Positions 53,655 through 62,427 of a stretch of 64,000 nt of DNA are shown piece after piece. Origin of the DNA: Pedobacter changchengzhani (GTDB lineage Bacteria; Bacteroidota; Bacteroidia; Sphingobacteriales; Sphingobacteriaceae); assembly GCF_004354365.1 (NCBI RefSeq), contig NZ_SJCY01000013.1, positions 25,614-89,613 on the forward strand, given 5' to 3'. Numbering within the stretch: position 1 is the stretch's first letter; every line of letters starts with the position of its first letter. Both the position numbers and the translations under genes were made by a program. The notes under the pieces were generated by a model. It searched no databases. It had not been told where the DNA came from and saw nothing but the letters and a program-made list of their open reading frames with translations.

Positions 53655-55556
53655 ATGAGTGATCAGATAAAACACGAATGCGGAATCGCTTTTATTCGCC
53701 TGTTAAAACCACTTTCATACTACCAACAGAAGTATGGCACAGCACTTTACGGTTTAAATAAGCTGTATCTTTTAATGGAAAAACAGCACAACCGTGGTCA
53801 AGATGGTGCGGGTATTGCAACTATTAAATTAGATATGAAACCTGGAAGCAGGTACATTAGTCGTTATAGGAGTATGGCTACTAACGCGGTTGCCGATATT
53901 TTTGAATATGTACAGCACAAATTTGTAGATATACAAGAAAATACACCTGAGTTAATGCAGGATACAGAATGGCTCAAAGATAACGTAAGCTTTATAGGCG
54001 AGGTGTTAATGGGCCATTTACGTTATGGTACGCACGGTAAAAATAGCATAGAAAGCTGCCATCCTTTTCTCCGTCAGAATAATTGGATGACACGTAACTT
54101 GGTTATTGCGGGCAATTTTAACATGACCAACGTTGATGAACTTTTGGAGCAGTTGTATGAATTAGGTCAGCATCCAAAAGAGAAAGCCGATACGGTTACT
54201 GTTTTAGAAAAAATCGGACATTTTTTGGACGATGAAAATCAAGAGCTTTTTGATCAATACAAAAATGAAGGTTTCGATAACGTTGCCATTACACATAAAA
54301 TTTCCGATCATTTAGATATTGCAAATATTTTACGTCGCTCGGCCAAAACATGGGATGGAGGATATTCCATTTGCGGTATGGTTGGTAATGGTGATTCGTT
54401 TATCATGCGTGATCCAGCGGGTATTCGTCCGGCTTATTATTATTATGACGATGAAATTGTAGTTGCTGCTTCAGAAAGACCTGCTTTACAAACTGCGTTT
54501 AATATTCAGTTTAAAGATGTTAAAGAAATTGATCCCGGTCATGCTTTAATTATTAAAAAGAATGGCGAAGTGAGTATGGAGCAATTCCGCGAGCCTACGG
54601 AGCGTTTATCCTGTTCTTTTGAACGGATTTATTTCTCTAAAGGAAGTGATGTAGAAATTTACCGCGAACGGAAGCAGTTAGGACGCTTATTAACTGATAA
54701 AATTTTACAAGCTGTTGGGCACGATTTAAAAAACACGGTATTTTCATTTATTCCTAATACAGCTGAAGTCGCATTTTTTGGTTTGGTTGATGGTGTACAA
54801 CAATATGTACGCAATCATCAAAAAGATGTGTTGTTGCATAAAAAGCAAGATTTAACCGATCAAGAATTGGATGATTTGTTGTCGCTCGCGCCACGTGTAG
54901 AAAAATTGGCTGTAAAGGATGTTAAACTCAGAACGTTTATTACGCAAGATGCAGATCGTGGTGAGATGGTTGCGCATGTGTACGATACAACTTATGGCAT
55001 TATAAATAATCATAAAGATACTTTGGTTGCTTTGGATGATTCCATTGTTCGTGGTACAACACTTAAACAGAGCATCATTAAAATTGTAGATCGGTTGCAT
55101 CCTAAAAAGATTATCATTGTATCATCTGCACCTCAAATCCGTTATCCGGATTGCTATGGTATAGATATGAGCAGAATGGGCGAGTTTGTTGCTTTCGATG
55201 CTGCAATAAAATTACTTACAGAACGCGGAATGTGGCAAATAATTGAAGATGTTTACACAAAATGTAAAGCTTCTTTATTGTTACCGAAAGAAGAAATTGT
55301 TAACCACGTTAAAGAAATTTACCAGCCATTTACGCCAGAAGAAATTTCGGCAAAAATTGCGCAAATCATCACTCCAAAAGGTACAGTTGCTGAGGTTGAA
55401 GTGATTTACCAAAGCTTAGAAAATTTACATATTGCTTGTCCTAAAAATAAAGGTGATTGGTATTTTTCTGGTAATTACCCAACTCCGGGTGGAAATAAAG
55501 TTGTTAATAAAGCTTTTGTAAACTGGAAAGAAGGAAACAACCAAAGAGCATACTAA
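53655..55556 (+). CDS. Amidophosphoribosyltransferase-like protein, long form
   Basis: 633 residues, about 130 longer than usual PurF. The N-terminal nucleophile is C9 in HECGIAFIR, behind an 8-residue propeptide-like leader; RGQDGAGIA and MGHLRYGTHG belong to the glutamine amidotransferase domain. The PRPP loop VALDDSIVRGTT starts at about 458, against about 345 in standard enzymes. The flag-like region is changed: IPNTAEVAFFG in place of VPDSG, then an insertion of about 60 residues before RTFITQDADR. It could be a true PurF or a paralogue with another amine acceptor. Confidence 0.8.
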   Translation: MSDQIKHECGIAFIRLLKPLSYYQQKYGTALYGLNKLYLLMEKQHNRGQDGAGIATIKLDMKPGSRYISRYRSMATNAVADIFEYVQHKFVDIQENTPELMQDTEWLKDNVSFIGEVLMGHLRYGTHGKNSIESCHPFLRQNNWMTRNLVIAGNFNMTNVDELLEQLYELGQHPKEKADTVTVLEKIGHFLDDENQELFDQYKNEGFDNVAITHKISDHLDIANILRRSAKTWDGGYSICGMVGNGDSFIMRDPAGIRPAYYYYDDEIVVAASERPALQTAFNIQFKDVKEIDPGHALIIKKNGEVSMEQFREPTERLSCSFERIYFSKGSDVEIYRERKQLGRLLTDKILQAVGHDLKNTVFSFIPNTAEVAFFGLVDGVQQYVRNHQKDVLLHKKQDLTDQELDDLLSLAPRVEKLAVKDVKLRTFITQDADRGEMVAHVYDTTYGIINNHKDTLVALDDSIVRGTTLKQSIIKIVDRLHPKKIIIVSSAPQIRYPDCYGIDMSRMGEFVAFDAAIKLLTERGMWQIIEDVYTKCKASLLLPKEEIVNHVKEIYQPFTPEEISAKIAQIITPKGTVAEVEVIYQSLENLHIACPKNKGDWYFSGNYPTPGGNKVVNKAFVNWKEGNNQRAY

Positions 55557-55860
55557 GCTTGAAAAACTTATTACGAGAAATAGCGCATACATTTTGTATG
55601 GGCTATTTTTTTTACGCAATATTAGCTTATTGGTTGCACTCTTTTTGCTAACGTTACAATAAAAGTTAAAAGCTATTGATTTTTTATTAGTTGCAAGCGC
55701 TAGTTGTTAGTTATAAGCACAAACCCGAATAAATAAACCTGACATTAATGGAAAGCCCGGAGGCCAATTTTTTCATTGGCTGAGGACTTGCAATGTTGGC
55801 AGGACTAACATTATTTTTTGCACTGCAACTGCTTTTCGAATAAAAAATTTTGATATTAAG
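55557..55860. other. Convergent intergenic region with terminator and hairpins
   Basis: 304 bp between converging genes. It has the terminator of the PurF-like gene and two further hairpins: GCCAAT/ATTGGC (55763-55768 and 55775-55780) and AATGTT/AACATT (55792-55797 and 55807-55812). No gene is supported. Confidence 0.6.
55578..55613 (+). terminator. Intrinsic terminator after the PurF-like gene
   Basis: AAATAGC...GCTATTT stem extended by CATAC/GTATG with one mismatch, followed by eight T. Confidence 0.75.
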
Positions 55861-56487
55861 CTAGGCGTAAAACTGATTATACGTTTTATATACCAGCCAA
55901 AGTGCAAATAAAATAATTACAAACCCTGCTATTTTGTTTAACATTTGTAGCGCGCTATCTTTTATACGGTGACGGAGTTTGCTAGAATAATAACTTTTAG
56001 CGCCATCTATACTAAGTTGCGTTGCCATAGCTATAAAAAAACACACTAACTTTTCGTTAAGCATGTTATTTAGTTTTACGGAAATTATACCGCTAACTAT
56101 AATCCAAAACATTAAAGTGGATGGAGTAAGGATGCACATTAAAAACCCTTTTATAAGATAGCCTCGTTTGCTTACCTTTGCTAACGGATCATTCTCGCAC
56201 CTAACACTAGTGCGAGACAGTAAGTAATAAATGCCGACGCCGAAAAGAAACACTCCACCAATAAGACCAACATATTTATCGAAACTAGCTTTATATTCAA
56301 AAAACTGACTTCCGAAAACTACTAACGATATCAAAACTATGTCGCTGATAATCACACCAACAGCTAACGAAAAACCGGCTTTAAAACCTTTTTCGATACT
56401 GGTTCTGATCATCGCAAAAAATACTGGACCAGTTAAAAATGAAGAAATAATCCCCGCTCCAATACCTAATAATATGGCTTCAAACAT
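55861..56487 (-). CDS. LysE/RhtB family exporter
   Basis: 208 residues with six helices. The N-terminal GIGAGIISSFLTGPVFFAMIRTSIEKGFKAGF matches the LysE family pattern (given here only as a landmark at residues 8-40). Family members export amino acids such as lysine, threonine or homoserine. Substrate unknown. Confidence 0.85.
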   Translation of the reverse strand: MFEAILLGIGAGIISSFLTGPVFFAMIRTSIEKGFKAGFSLAVGVIISDIVLISLVVFGSQFFEYKASFDKYVGLIGGVFLFGVGIYYLLSRTSVRCENDPLAKVSKRGYLIKGFLMCILTPSTLMFWIIVSGIISVKLNNMLNEKLVCFFIAMATQLSIDGAKSYYSSKLRHRIKDSALQMLNKIAGFVIILFALWLVYKTYNQFYA

Positions 56488-56635
56488 TTAAAATAATTGT
56501 TTTGATATGCGAATATGCGATTTTAATGCTAAACATCATGTATTTATTTTGTTCAAAATCCTATAAAAAAAAATAGTTTTTTAATTTTTTTAGTTATGTT
56601 TAACCCACTAAAATTATATTTTTTTTCGATAAAAA

Positions 56636-58243
56636 ATGACAAAAGAAACTACAAAAAATTATGGTACAGCACTTTATACAATTATAACTGTATTCTTTTT
56701 TTGGGGGTTTGTTGCCGCTTCTAACGGTATATTTATTCCCTTTTGCAAAACTCATTTTAAATTAACGCAATTTGAATCTCAACTAATAGATTTTACATTC
56801 TATGGTGGCTACTTTATTGGGTCTTTAATTTTATATTTTGCTTCCCAGGGTACTAAAGTCGATATCTTAAACAAGATTGGCTATAAAAAAGGAATTATTG
56901 CAGGTTTAGTAATTTCTGCAGGTGGCGCTTTATTAATGATTCCTGCGGTCCATTCTGGTTCGTTTTTCTTTATCCTATCCGCTTTTTTTGTAATCGCTTT
57001 AGGCTTCTCTCTACAACAAACCGCTGCTAATCCTTTTGTAGTTGCTTTAGGCGAACCCGAAAGTGGTGCACATCGATTAAATTTTGCTGGAGGAATTAAT
57101 AATTTTGGCGGATTAATGGGGCCAGTTATTGTAAGTGTGGTTTTATTTGGAACTGCAAATGACGCTGTAGCTAAAGTGGTAGAAATCTCATCTATTAATA
57201 ACCTTTATTATATACTAGCGGGTTTATTTTTGGCTGTTGCAGTTTTCTTTGCCGTTTCTAAGCTACCTGACGTAACAAGTAACGAAAAAATTGAAGCAAG
57301 CAGTAAACCGACTTTACCGTTGATCGTAATGATTGTTGGCTTTTTAATGGTTGCAGCTGCTGGTCCTTTGGCAAATATTACAGGAGTGAATGCTGCTGTT
57401 TTCGTTTACTCTTCATTCGTGATTATACTTGCCGCACTACTTTACGGTTATTTTGTTAAAAAGGAAAATTCGTCTAGCTGGGGCGCAATGCAATATCCAC
57501 AATTGGTTTTGGGCATGCTAGCAATTTTTATGTACGTTGGTACAGAGGTAACGATTCAAAGTAATTTAGGTGCATTGCTCAAATTACCGGCATTCGGCGG
57601 TTTGGCTGATGCAGACATTAAACCATATATCTCATTGTATTGGGGAAGTATGATGATTGGACGTTGGGCGGGAGCGGTTAGTGCATTCAATCTTTCTAAA
57701 ATGACCAAAAACATTTTAACTGCCGTTGTGCCTTTTGTGGCATTTGCAATCGTTTTAGGCGTTAATCATGCAACTGGTACCGACGTAGGTAATTTTTATG
57801 TTTATGCTGTTTGTATTGCAATAATGGTATTTGCGGTATTTATCGGTCAAGAAAAACCAGCAAAAACACTTGCTATTTTCGGAACATTAGGTGCTACTGC
57901 AATGATTATTGGCTTATTAACAACTGGCCATGTAGCTATTTTCGCATTTGTAAGTGGTGGTTTATGTTGCTCAATTATGTGGCCATCGATATTTTCTTTA
58001 TCCATTACGGGCTTGGGGAAATATACTTCACAAGGTTCTTCTTTCCTCATTATGATGATTTTAGGAGGCTCAATTATTCCACCAATTCAGGGAGAATTGG
58101 CAGATAGTGCAGGTATTCACAATTCTTATATCATCCCAGTTTTAGGGTTCCTTTATTTAATCTTCTTTGCTTGGAAGGTTAGTGGAGAACTGAAAAAGCA
58201 AGGCATCGACGTGGAACAAATCGCTGCTGAAGGTGGCCATTAA
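56636..58243 (+). CDS. Sugar MFS transporter (FucP/GluP-like)
   Basis: 535 residues with 12 or more helices. The FHS-family features are [43 protein letters not shown] and [15 protein letters not shown]. Such proteins import fucose, glucose, galactose or N-acetylglucosamine with protons. It ends at a strong terminator just before the dCMP deaminase gene. Confidence 0.9.
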   Translation: MTKETTKNYGTALYTIITVFFFWGFVAASNGIFIPFCKTHFKLTQFESQLIDFTFYGGYFIGSLILYFASQGTKVDILNKIGYKKGIIAGLVISAGGALLMIPAVHSGSFFFILSAFFVIALGFSLQQTAANPFVVALGEPESGAHRLNFAGGINNFGGLMGPVIVSVVLFGTANDAVAKVVEISSINNLYYILAGLFLAVAVFFAVSKLPDVTSNEKIEASSKPTLPLIVMIVGFLMVAAAGPLANITGVNAAVFVYSSFVIILAALLYGYFVKKENSSSWGAMQYPQLVLGMLAIFMYVGTEVTIQSNLGALLKLPAFGGLADADIKPYISLYWGSMMIGRWAGAVSAFNLSKMTKNILTAVVPFVAFAIVLGVNHATGTDVGNFYVYAVCIAIMVFAVFIGQEKPAKTLAIFGTLGATAMIIGLLTTGHVAIFAFVSGGLCCSIMWPSIFSLSITGLGKYTSQGSSFLIMMILGGSIIPPIQGELADSAGIHNSYIIPVLGFLYLIFFAWKVSGELKKQGIDVEQIAAEGGH

Positions 58244-58264
58244 TTTTTAAAAAACTAATTTTAC

Positions 58265-58302
58265 GGCCACAGAAATTTATTTCTGTGGCTATTTTTATTT
58301 TA
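58265..58302 (+). terminator. Intrinsic terminator after the sugar transporter gene
   Basis: A 10-bp perfect stem GCCACAGAAA/TTTCTGTGGC (58266-58275, 58280-58289), 4-nt loop, then a T-rich tract. It ends only a few bases before the next ATG (58306). Confidence 0.85.
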
Positions 58303-58305
58303 ATT

Positions 58306-58764
58306 ATGACAAACAAACCAAGCTTCAATTCCATTTTTATGAACCTGGCAACCGAGCTAGCCACACGCTCACATTGTGTGCGTGCGCATGTTGGTGCTGT
58401 TTTAACAAAAGATACCCGTATAATTTCCATTGGCTACAATGGTCCGCCTGCTGGTACACACAATTGCGATGAAGAATGGCCAGAACATGGTTGCGCAAAA
58501 GATAGCAAAGGAAGTTGCTCACTGGCTTTACATGCAGAGCAAAACGCCATTATTTATGCTTCAAAAAATGGTTCTACTGTTGAAGGCTGTACGCTGTACA
58601 CTACTTTATCGCCATGTATTGCCTGCGCAAGATTAATATTTGCTTCTGGCATTAAATTGGTTTACTACTCAAAATCTTATGCCGCTTACAAAGGCTTAGC
58701 AAGTGATGAAGGGGTAGATTTTTTAAGAAAATTTGGCGTTACCGTAGAGTTGATTGAGAATTGA
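58306..58764 (+). CDS. Deoxycytidylate deaminase
   Basis: 152 residues from the ATG at 58306; a GTG frame start at 58285 lies inside the terminator stem and is rejected. Zinc ligands are H76 (with catalytic E78 in LHAEQNAI) and C104/C107 in SPCIACA. Upstream cysteines and histidines (C54, H61, C63) fit the extra zinc site of dCMP deaminases. It converts dCMP to dUMP for dTTP synthesis. Almost no leader lies between the terminator and the start, so its promoter may overlap the hairpin or it depends on read-through. Confidence 0.9.
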   Translation: MTNKPSFNSIFMNLATELATRSHCVRAHVGAVLTKDTRIISIGYNGPPAGTHNCDEEWPEHGCAKDSKGSCSLALHAEQNAIIYASKNGSTVEGCTLYTTLSPCIACARLIFASGIKLVYYSKSYAAYKGLASDEGVDFLRKFGVTVELIEN

Positions 58765-58774
58765 AATTTTTTAT

Positions 58775-58806
58775 CTTGACAACTTGACAAGTTTTTATTA
58801 TATTTG
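58775..58806 (+). promoter_or_regulatory. Promoter and likely operator of the toxin-antitoxin pair
   Basis: TTG (58776-58778) and TATATTTG (58799-58806) are 20 nt apart. The -33 box lies in a direct 8-nt repeat CTTGACAA, and the second copy forms the palindrome CTTGACAAG, a plausible antitoxin binding site. The -7 box is 3 nt from the antitoxin ATG. Confidence 0.6.
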
Positions 58807-58809
58807 ATT

Positions 58810-59046
58810 ATGAAGACAATGACGGTTGGAGAATTTAAAGCTCACTTTTCTGAAGTGCTTGAAGACATTAAATCGGGTATTGGTGTTGCCGTAACTTATG
58901 GCAGAAAAAAAAAGGTTATTGGTTATTTTATTCCAGAGTTAGAAAAAAATAATGAAAAGCGAAAACTGGGTTTGCTTGATGGAAAGGCAGAAGTGATATT
59001 TAAAGATGATTTGAAAATTACGGAGGAAGAATTTTTGGGACTATGA
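58810..59046 (+). CDS. Phd/YefM-family antitoxin
   Basis: 78 residues from the ATG at 58810 (an ATG at 58819 would give MTVGEFKAHF). The N-terminal TVGEFKAHFSEVLEDIKSG fits the DNA-binding fold of Phd/YefM antitoxins, and the tail would bind the toxin. It overlaps the PIN toxin gene by 4 bp. Confidence 0.85.
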   Translation: MKTMTVGEFKAHFSEVLEDIKSGIGVAVTYGRKKKVIGYFIPELEKNNEKRKLGLLDGKAEVIFKDDLKITEEEFLGL

Positions 59047-59441
59047 TTTATTTGTTAGATACACATGTACTAATATGGTCGTTGATGTATTCTTCAAAGC
59101 TTTCAAATACTTCAATAGAAATTTTGGAGAACAAGAAAAATACAATTTTTGTAAGTGCCATAAGTTTTTGGGAGATTTCTTTAAAACACTCTTTAAATAA
59201 ATTTGATTTATTGGGCATAGCTCCAAATGTTTTTCCAGACCTTGCTTTACAAGCAGGTTTTGAACATCTGCCTCTCCTAGCTGAAACAGCCTCGAATTAT
59301 CATAAATTAAATGCCACTTGGCATAAAGATCCTTTTGATAGAATGCTAATTTGGCAAGCCATTCAGCAAAATTTTACCCTAATATCTAAAGATGCAAATT
59401 TAGCTAAATATAGTTCTATAGGGTTAAAAGTTATTTGGTAA
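59043..59441 (+). CDS. PIN-domain toxin, VapC-like
   Basis: 132 residues. Acidic active-site residues are D6 (YLLDTHV), E44 (ISFWEIS), D96/D99 (HKDPFDRM) and D117 (SKDANL). It should be an RNase held in check by the antitoxin. The pairing of a Phd-type antitoxin with a VapC toxin is frequent in Bacteroidota. Confidence 0.88.
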   Translation: MIYLLDTHVLIWSLMYSSKLSNTSIEILENKKNTIFVSAISFWEISLKHSLNKFDLLGIAPNVFPDLALQAGFEHLPLLAETASNYHKLNATWHKDPFDRMLIWQAIQQNFTLISKDANLAKYSSIGLKVIW

Positions 59442-59464
59442 AACCTTCTTAAAAAGTCATCGCT

Positions 59465-59485
59465 CATCTCTCAAATCTCATATCT
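59465..59485 (+). repeat. Heptamer array, 3 units of CANNTCT
   Basis: Units read CATCTCT, CAAATCT, CATATCT, just before the guaA promoter. Confidence 0.65.
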
Positions 59486-59491
59486 AATAAT

Positions 59492-59499
59492 TACCTTTG
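59492..59499 (+). promoter_or_regulatory. -7 promoter element for guaA
   Basis: TACCTTTG ends 4 nt before the guaA ATG at 59504. Confidence 0.5.
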
Positions 59500-59503
59500 C
59501 AGC

Positions 59504-61033
59504 ATGCAAGAAAAAGTGATTATCGTCGATTTTGGTTCGCAGTTTACACAGCTTATAGCACGTAGAGTTCGCGAGTTAAATATTTACTGTGAAATATACC
59601 CATTTAATAATCTTCCTGAATTTACATCTGATGTTAAAGGTGTAATTTTTTCTGGCAGTCCTTATTCTGTAAGGCAAGAAGATGCACCTCAAATTGATTT
59701 AACAAAATATCATTTAAAATATCCATTGTTGGCGGTTTGTTACGGTGCGCAATATATTGCGCAGCAATCTGGGGGGGATGTTCAAGCTTCTTCCACACGA
59801 GAATATGGCCGTGCAAATTTGAATTTTGTTAATCAAGAAAATAAATTATTTAAAGGTATTAATATCGATTCGCAGGTTTGGATGAGCCACGGCGATACCA
59901 TTACCGAGTTGCCCGAAAATGCAGCGTTAATTGCGAGTACAGAAAGTGTGCGTGTTGCCGCTTATCAGCTCAAAGATTCTGATACCTATGCCATTCAGTT
60001 TCATCCTGAAGTGACACACAGTATTGATGGTAAAGTTTTATTGGAGAATTTCTTGGTTGATATTTGTGGTTGTAGTCAAGATTGGACTTCTTCTGCTTTT
60101 GTAGAAACTACTATTGCCGATATTAGAGCAACTGTAGGAGACGATAAAGTTGTTTTAGCACTTTCTGGAGGCGTTGATAGTAGCGTAGCCGCAGTTTTAT
60201 TGCACAAAGCGATTGGCACAAATTTACATTGTATTTTTGTTGATAATGGTTTATTGCGCAAAAATGAATATGAAGATGTTTTAGAGCAATATAAAGATTT
60301 CGGCCTAAATATTAAAGGTGTTGATGCTAAAGATAAATTTTTAAGTCAGCTTGCTGGCGAAGAAGACCCGGAGAAAAAACGTAAAATAATTGGTCGTGTT
60401 TTTATCGAAGTATTTGATGAAGAGTCTCATTTAATTCAAGATGTAAAATGGTTGGCTCAAGGTACCATTTATCCTGATATTATCGAGTCTGTTTCTGTAA
60501 ATGGGCCTTCGGCAACTATAAAATCGCATCATAATGTTGGTGGCCTGCCTGATTTTATGAAACTTAAAGTCGTTGAACCTCTTAAAACTTTATTTAAAGA
60601 TGAAGTGAGGAGAGTGGGTAAAGCTTTAGGTTTGGAGGCGTTTATTTTAGGTCGCCACCCATTTCCTGGTCCGGGCTTAGGTATTCGTATTATTGGGGAA
60701 GTTACGGCAGAAAAAGTAGCTATTCTACAAGATGCTGATAAAATTTATATCGATAATTTGAAAGAAGCGGGTCTTTACGATCAGGTTTGGCAAGCAGGCG
60801 CAATTTTTCTACCAGTAAGATCTGTTGGTGTAATGGGCGATGAGCGTACTTATGAAAACGTAATTGCATTAAGAGCAGTTGAATCTCTAGATGGAATGAC
60901 TGCAGATTGGTGCCATTTACCGTACCCTGTATTAGCTAAAATTTCGAATGAGATTATCAATAAAGTAAAAGGTATTAATAGAGTAGTTTATGATATTAGT
61001 TCTAAACCACCTGCAACGATAGAGTGGGAGTAA
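59504..61033 (+). CDS. guaA: GMP synthase (glutamine-hydrolysing)
   Basis: 509 residues. The amidotransferase domain has C79 (VCYGAQ) and the FHPEVTH histidine/glutamate (about 166-172). The ATP pyrophosphatase loop is LSGGVDSS (about 219-226), and the C-terminal dimerisation domain ends PPATIEWE. It makes GMP from XMP. Heptamer arrays lie on both sides. Confidence 0.96.
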   Translation: MQEKVIIVDFGSQFTQLIARRVRELNIYCEIYPFNNLPEFTSDVKGVIFSGSPYSVRQEDAPQIDLTKYHLKYPLLAVCYGAQYIAQQSGGDVQASSTREYGRANLNFVNQENKLFKGINIDSQVWMSHGDTITELPENAALIASTESVRVAAYQLKDSDTYAIQFHPEVTHSIDGKVLLENFLVDICGCSQDWTSSAFVETTIADIRATVGDDKVVLALSGGVDSSVAAVLLHKAIGTNLHCIFVDNGLLRKNEYEDVLEQYKDFGLNIKGVDAKDKFLSQLAGEEDPEKKRKIIGRVFIEVFDEESHLIQDVKWLAQGTIYPDIIESVSVNGPSATIKSHHNVGGLPDFMKLKVVEPLKTLFKDEVRRVGKALGLEAFILGRHPFPGPGLGIRIIGEVTAEKVAILQDADKIYIDNLKEAGLYDQVWQAGAIFLPVRSVGVMGDERTYENVIALRAVESLDGMTADWCHLPYPVLAKISNEIINKVKGINRVVYDISSKPPATIEWE

Positions 61034-61037
61034 GTTA

Positions 61038-61065
61038 GTGATGAGATATGAGTGATGAGATATGA
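61038..61065 (+). repeat. Heptamer array, 4 units (GTGATGA / GATATGA alternating)
   Basis: Units read GTGATGA, GATATGA, GTGATGA, GATATGA, starting 5 nt after the guaA stop codon. Confidence 0.8.
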
Positions 61066-61088
61066 GTGCTTTGCAAGTGTGCTCTAAA

Positions 61089-61184
61089 CCTTAGCCTCAA
61101 TCTCAACCTTAACCTCAGCCTCAATCTCGACCTTAGCCTCAACCTCAGCCTCAGCCTCAACCTTAACCTCAGCCTCAACCTTAA
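61089..61184 (+). repeat. Hexamer microsatellite, 16 units of CCTYAR
   Basis: 96 nt parse into sixteen 6-nt units, mostly CCTCAA, CCTCAG, CCTTAA and CCTTAG. The array ends 10 nt before the ATG of the lipoprotein gene. Confidence 0.92.
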
Positions 61185-61194
61185 AAAAATAGGT

Positions 61195-62409
61195 ATGAAT
61201 TTTAAAAATATTTACTGGGTATTCGTTCTTTTTATTTTGGTTTTAAGTGCTTGCTCGCCTAAAGTTTTAACACCAAAAAAACCATCGACACCAACACCAG
61301 TAGAGAAAGAAAAGCCAGCAGAAAAGGTTAAAAAGCCTTTTACAAAAGCAGAGATTTCGTTGCTTATACCTTTCAAACTAGATCAACTAGATTTAAGAAC
61401 GGTAACTAAAGCTCAGATTGAAAAGTACGCTATGCCTATTGATTTTTATCAAGGTTTTAGTTTGGGTTTAGATTCTGCTGCTGTAAACGGGATGAATTTT
61501 AAATTAAACGTTTACGATACTGAAGATAACAATGCGCAAATAGAATCGGCGAATAAAACCGATTGGTTAAAAAACAGTAATTTAATTATCGGTCCAGTTT
61601 TTCCAGATGGGATTAAGTACATCAGCAAGTTTTCTAAAGCACATCATATTCCTGTAGTTTCGCCACTTGCGGCGTCGCATCCGGGCGATTTTGACAATCC
61701 TAACCTAATATCAATTGTAAATAATATCGATTTGCACGCCAAGAGAATAGCGCATTTTATTGGTAAATCATATAATCCTGTAAATACAATTGTCGTCATC
61801 CTCAACCCAAAAAAAACCGAAGATGAGCAATTTGCTGTTCCGCTGAGGAGTTTTTTGAACGGTTTGAAAGCTAAATTTATGATTCAAGAATACAGCTCAT
61901 CTAATATTTTTGAAACGAAAATGATCAAAGGAAAGCAATACGTAGTCGTTGTAACCTCATCAGATCGGGTTTTTGTTAATGCAACCATAAATAAGTTGTA
62001 TAAACTTAAAAATTTAAAAACAGGTGGCTACAATATTTCACTTTTTGGCCATCCAAATTGGGCGAAGCAAAACTTACCTACGGAAAAATTGCAAGCCTTA
62101 AATACCATCATTACATCATCGTATAAAATTGATTATAAACGTACAGATGTGGTTAATTTTATAAAAAAATATCGTTTAAAATTTGGTTTCGAACCAGGCG
62201 AATATGCTTTTAAAGGCTATGATATAGGTTTTTATTTTGGTGATTTGTTTGCAAGATATGGTAGAGATTATTTGGATCATTTAACTAGATCAAATTATAT
62301 TGGTTTACACAACGATTTTGTATTTGTAAAAGATGACAAGCTTGGATACATTAATACGCATGTTTTTTTATTAAGGTATAAAAACTTTGCTTTATCTACT
62401 GTCGACTAA
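61195..62409 (+). CDS. Lipoprotein with periplasmic-binding-protein type 1 fold
   Basis: 404 residues from the ATG at 61195. The lipobox is VLSAC with C20. After a Pro/Lys-rich linker, the body (about 55-400) has the alternating pattern of ABC-type amino-acid sensor/receptor proteins (LIIGPVFPDGIKYISKFS, IPVVSPLAAS, YAFKGYDIGFYFGDL). The upstream open frame through the hexamer array encodes only Asn-Leu/Ser-Leu repeats and is not used. No permease or ATPase is near; a sensing or peptidoglycan-related role is possible. Confidence 0.8.
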   Translation: MNFKNIYWVFVLFILVLSACSPKVLTPKKPSTPTPVEKEKPAEKVKKPFTKAEISLLIPFKLDQLDLRTVTKAQIEKYAMPIDFYQGFSLGLDSAAVNGMNFKLNVYDTEDNNAQIESANKTDWLKNSNLIIGPVFPDGIKYISKFSKAHHIPVVSPLAASHPGDFDNPNLISIVNNIDLHAKRIAHFIGKSYNPVNTIVVILNPKKTEDEQFAVPLRSFLNGLKAKFMIQEYSSSNIFETKMIKGKQYVVVVTSSDRVFVNATINKLYKLKNLKTGGYNISLFGHPNWAKQNLPTEKLQALNTIITSSYKIDYKRTDVVNFIKKYRLKFGFEPGEYAFKGYDIGFYFGDLFARYGRDYLDHLTRSNYIGLHNDFVFVKDDKLGYINTHVFLLRYKNFALSTVD

Positions 62410-62427
62410 TCATAAGGAGAAAATTAA

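Noticed and set aside
58285..58305. GTG start for the dCMP deaminase
   Set aside because: It lies within the 3' arm and T tract of the preceding terminator; the ATG at 58306 fits the family start.
61066..61194. N-terminal extension of the lipoprotein made of Leu-Asn and Leu-Ser pairs
   Set aside because: It is the translation of the CCTYAR hexamer array; the ATG at 61195 gives a proper lipoprotein signal.
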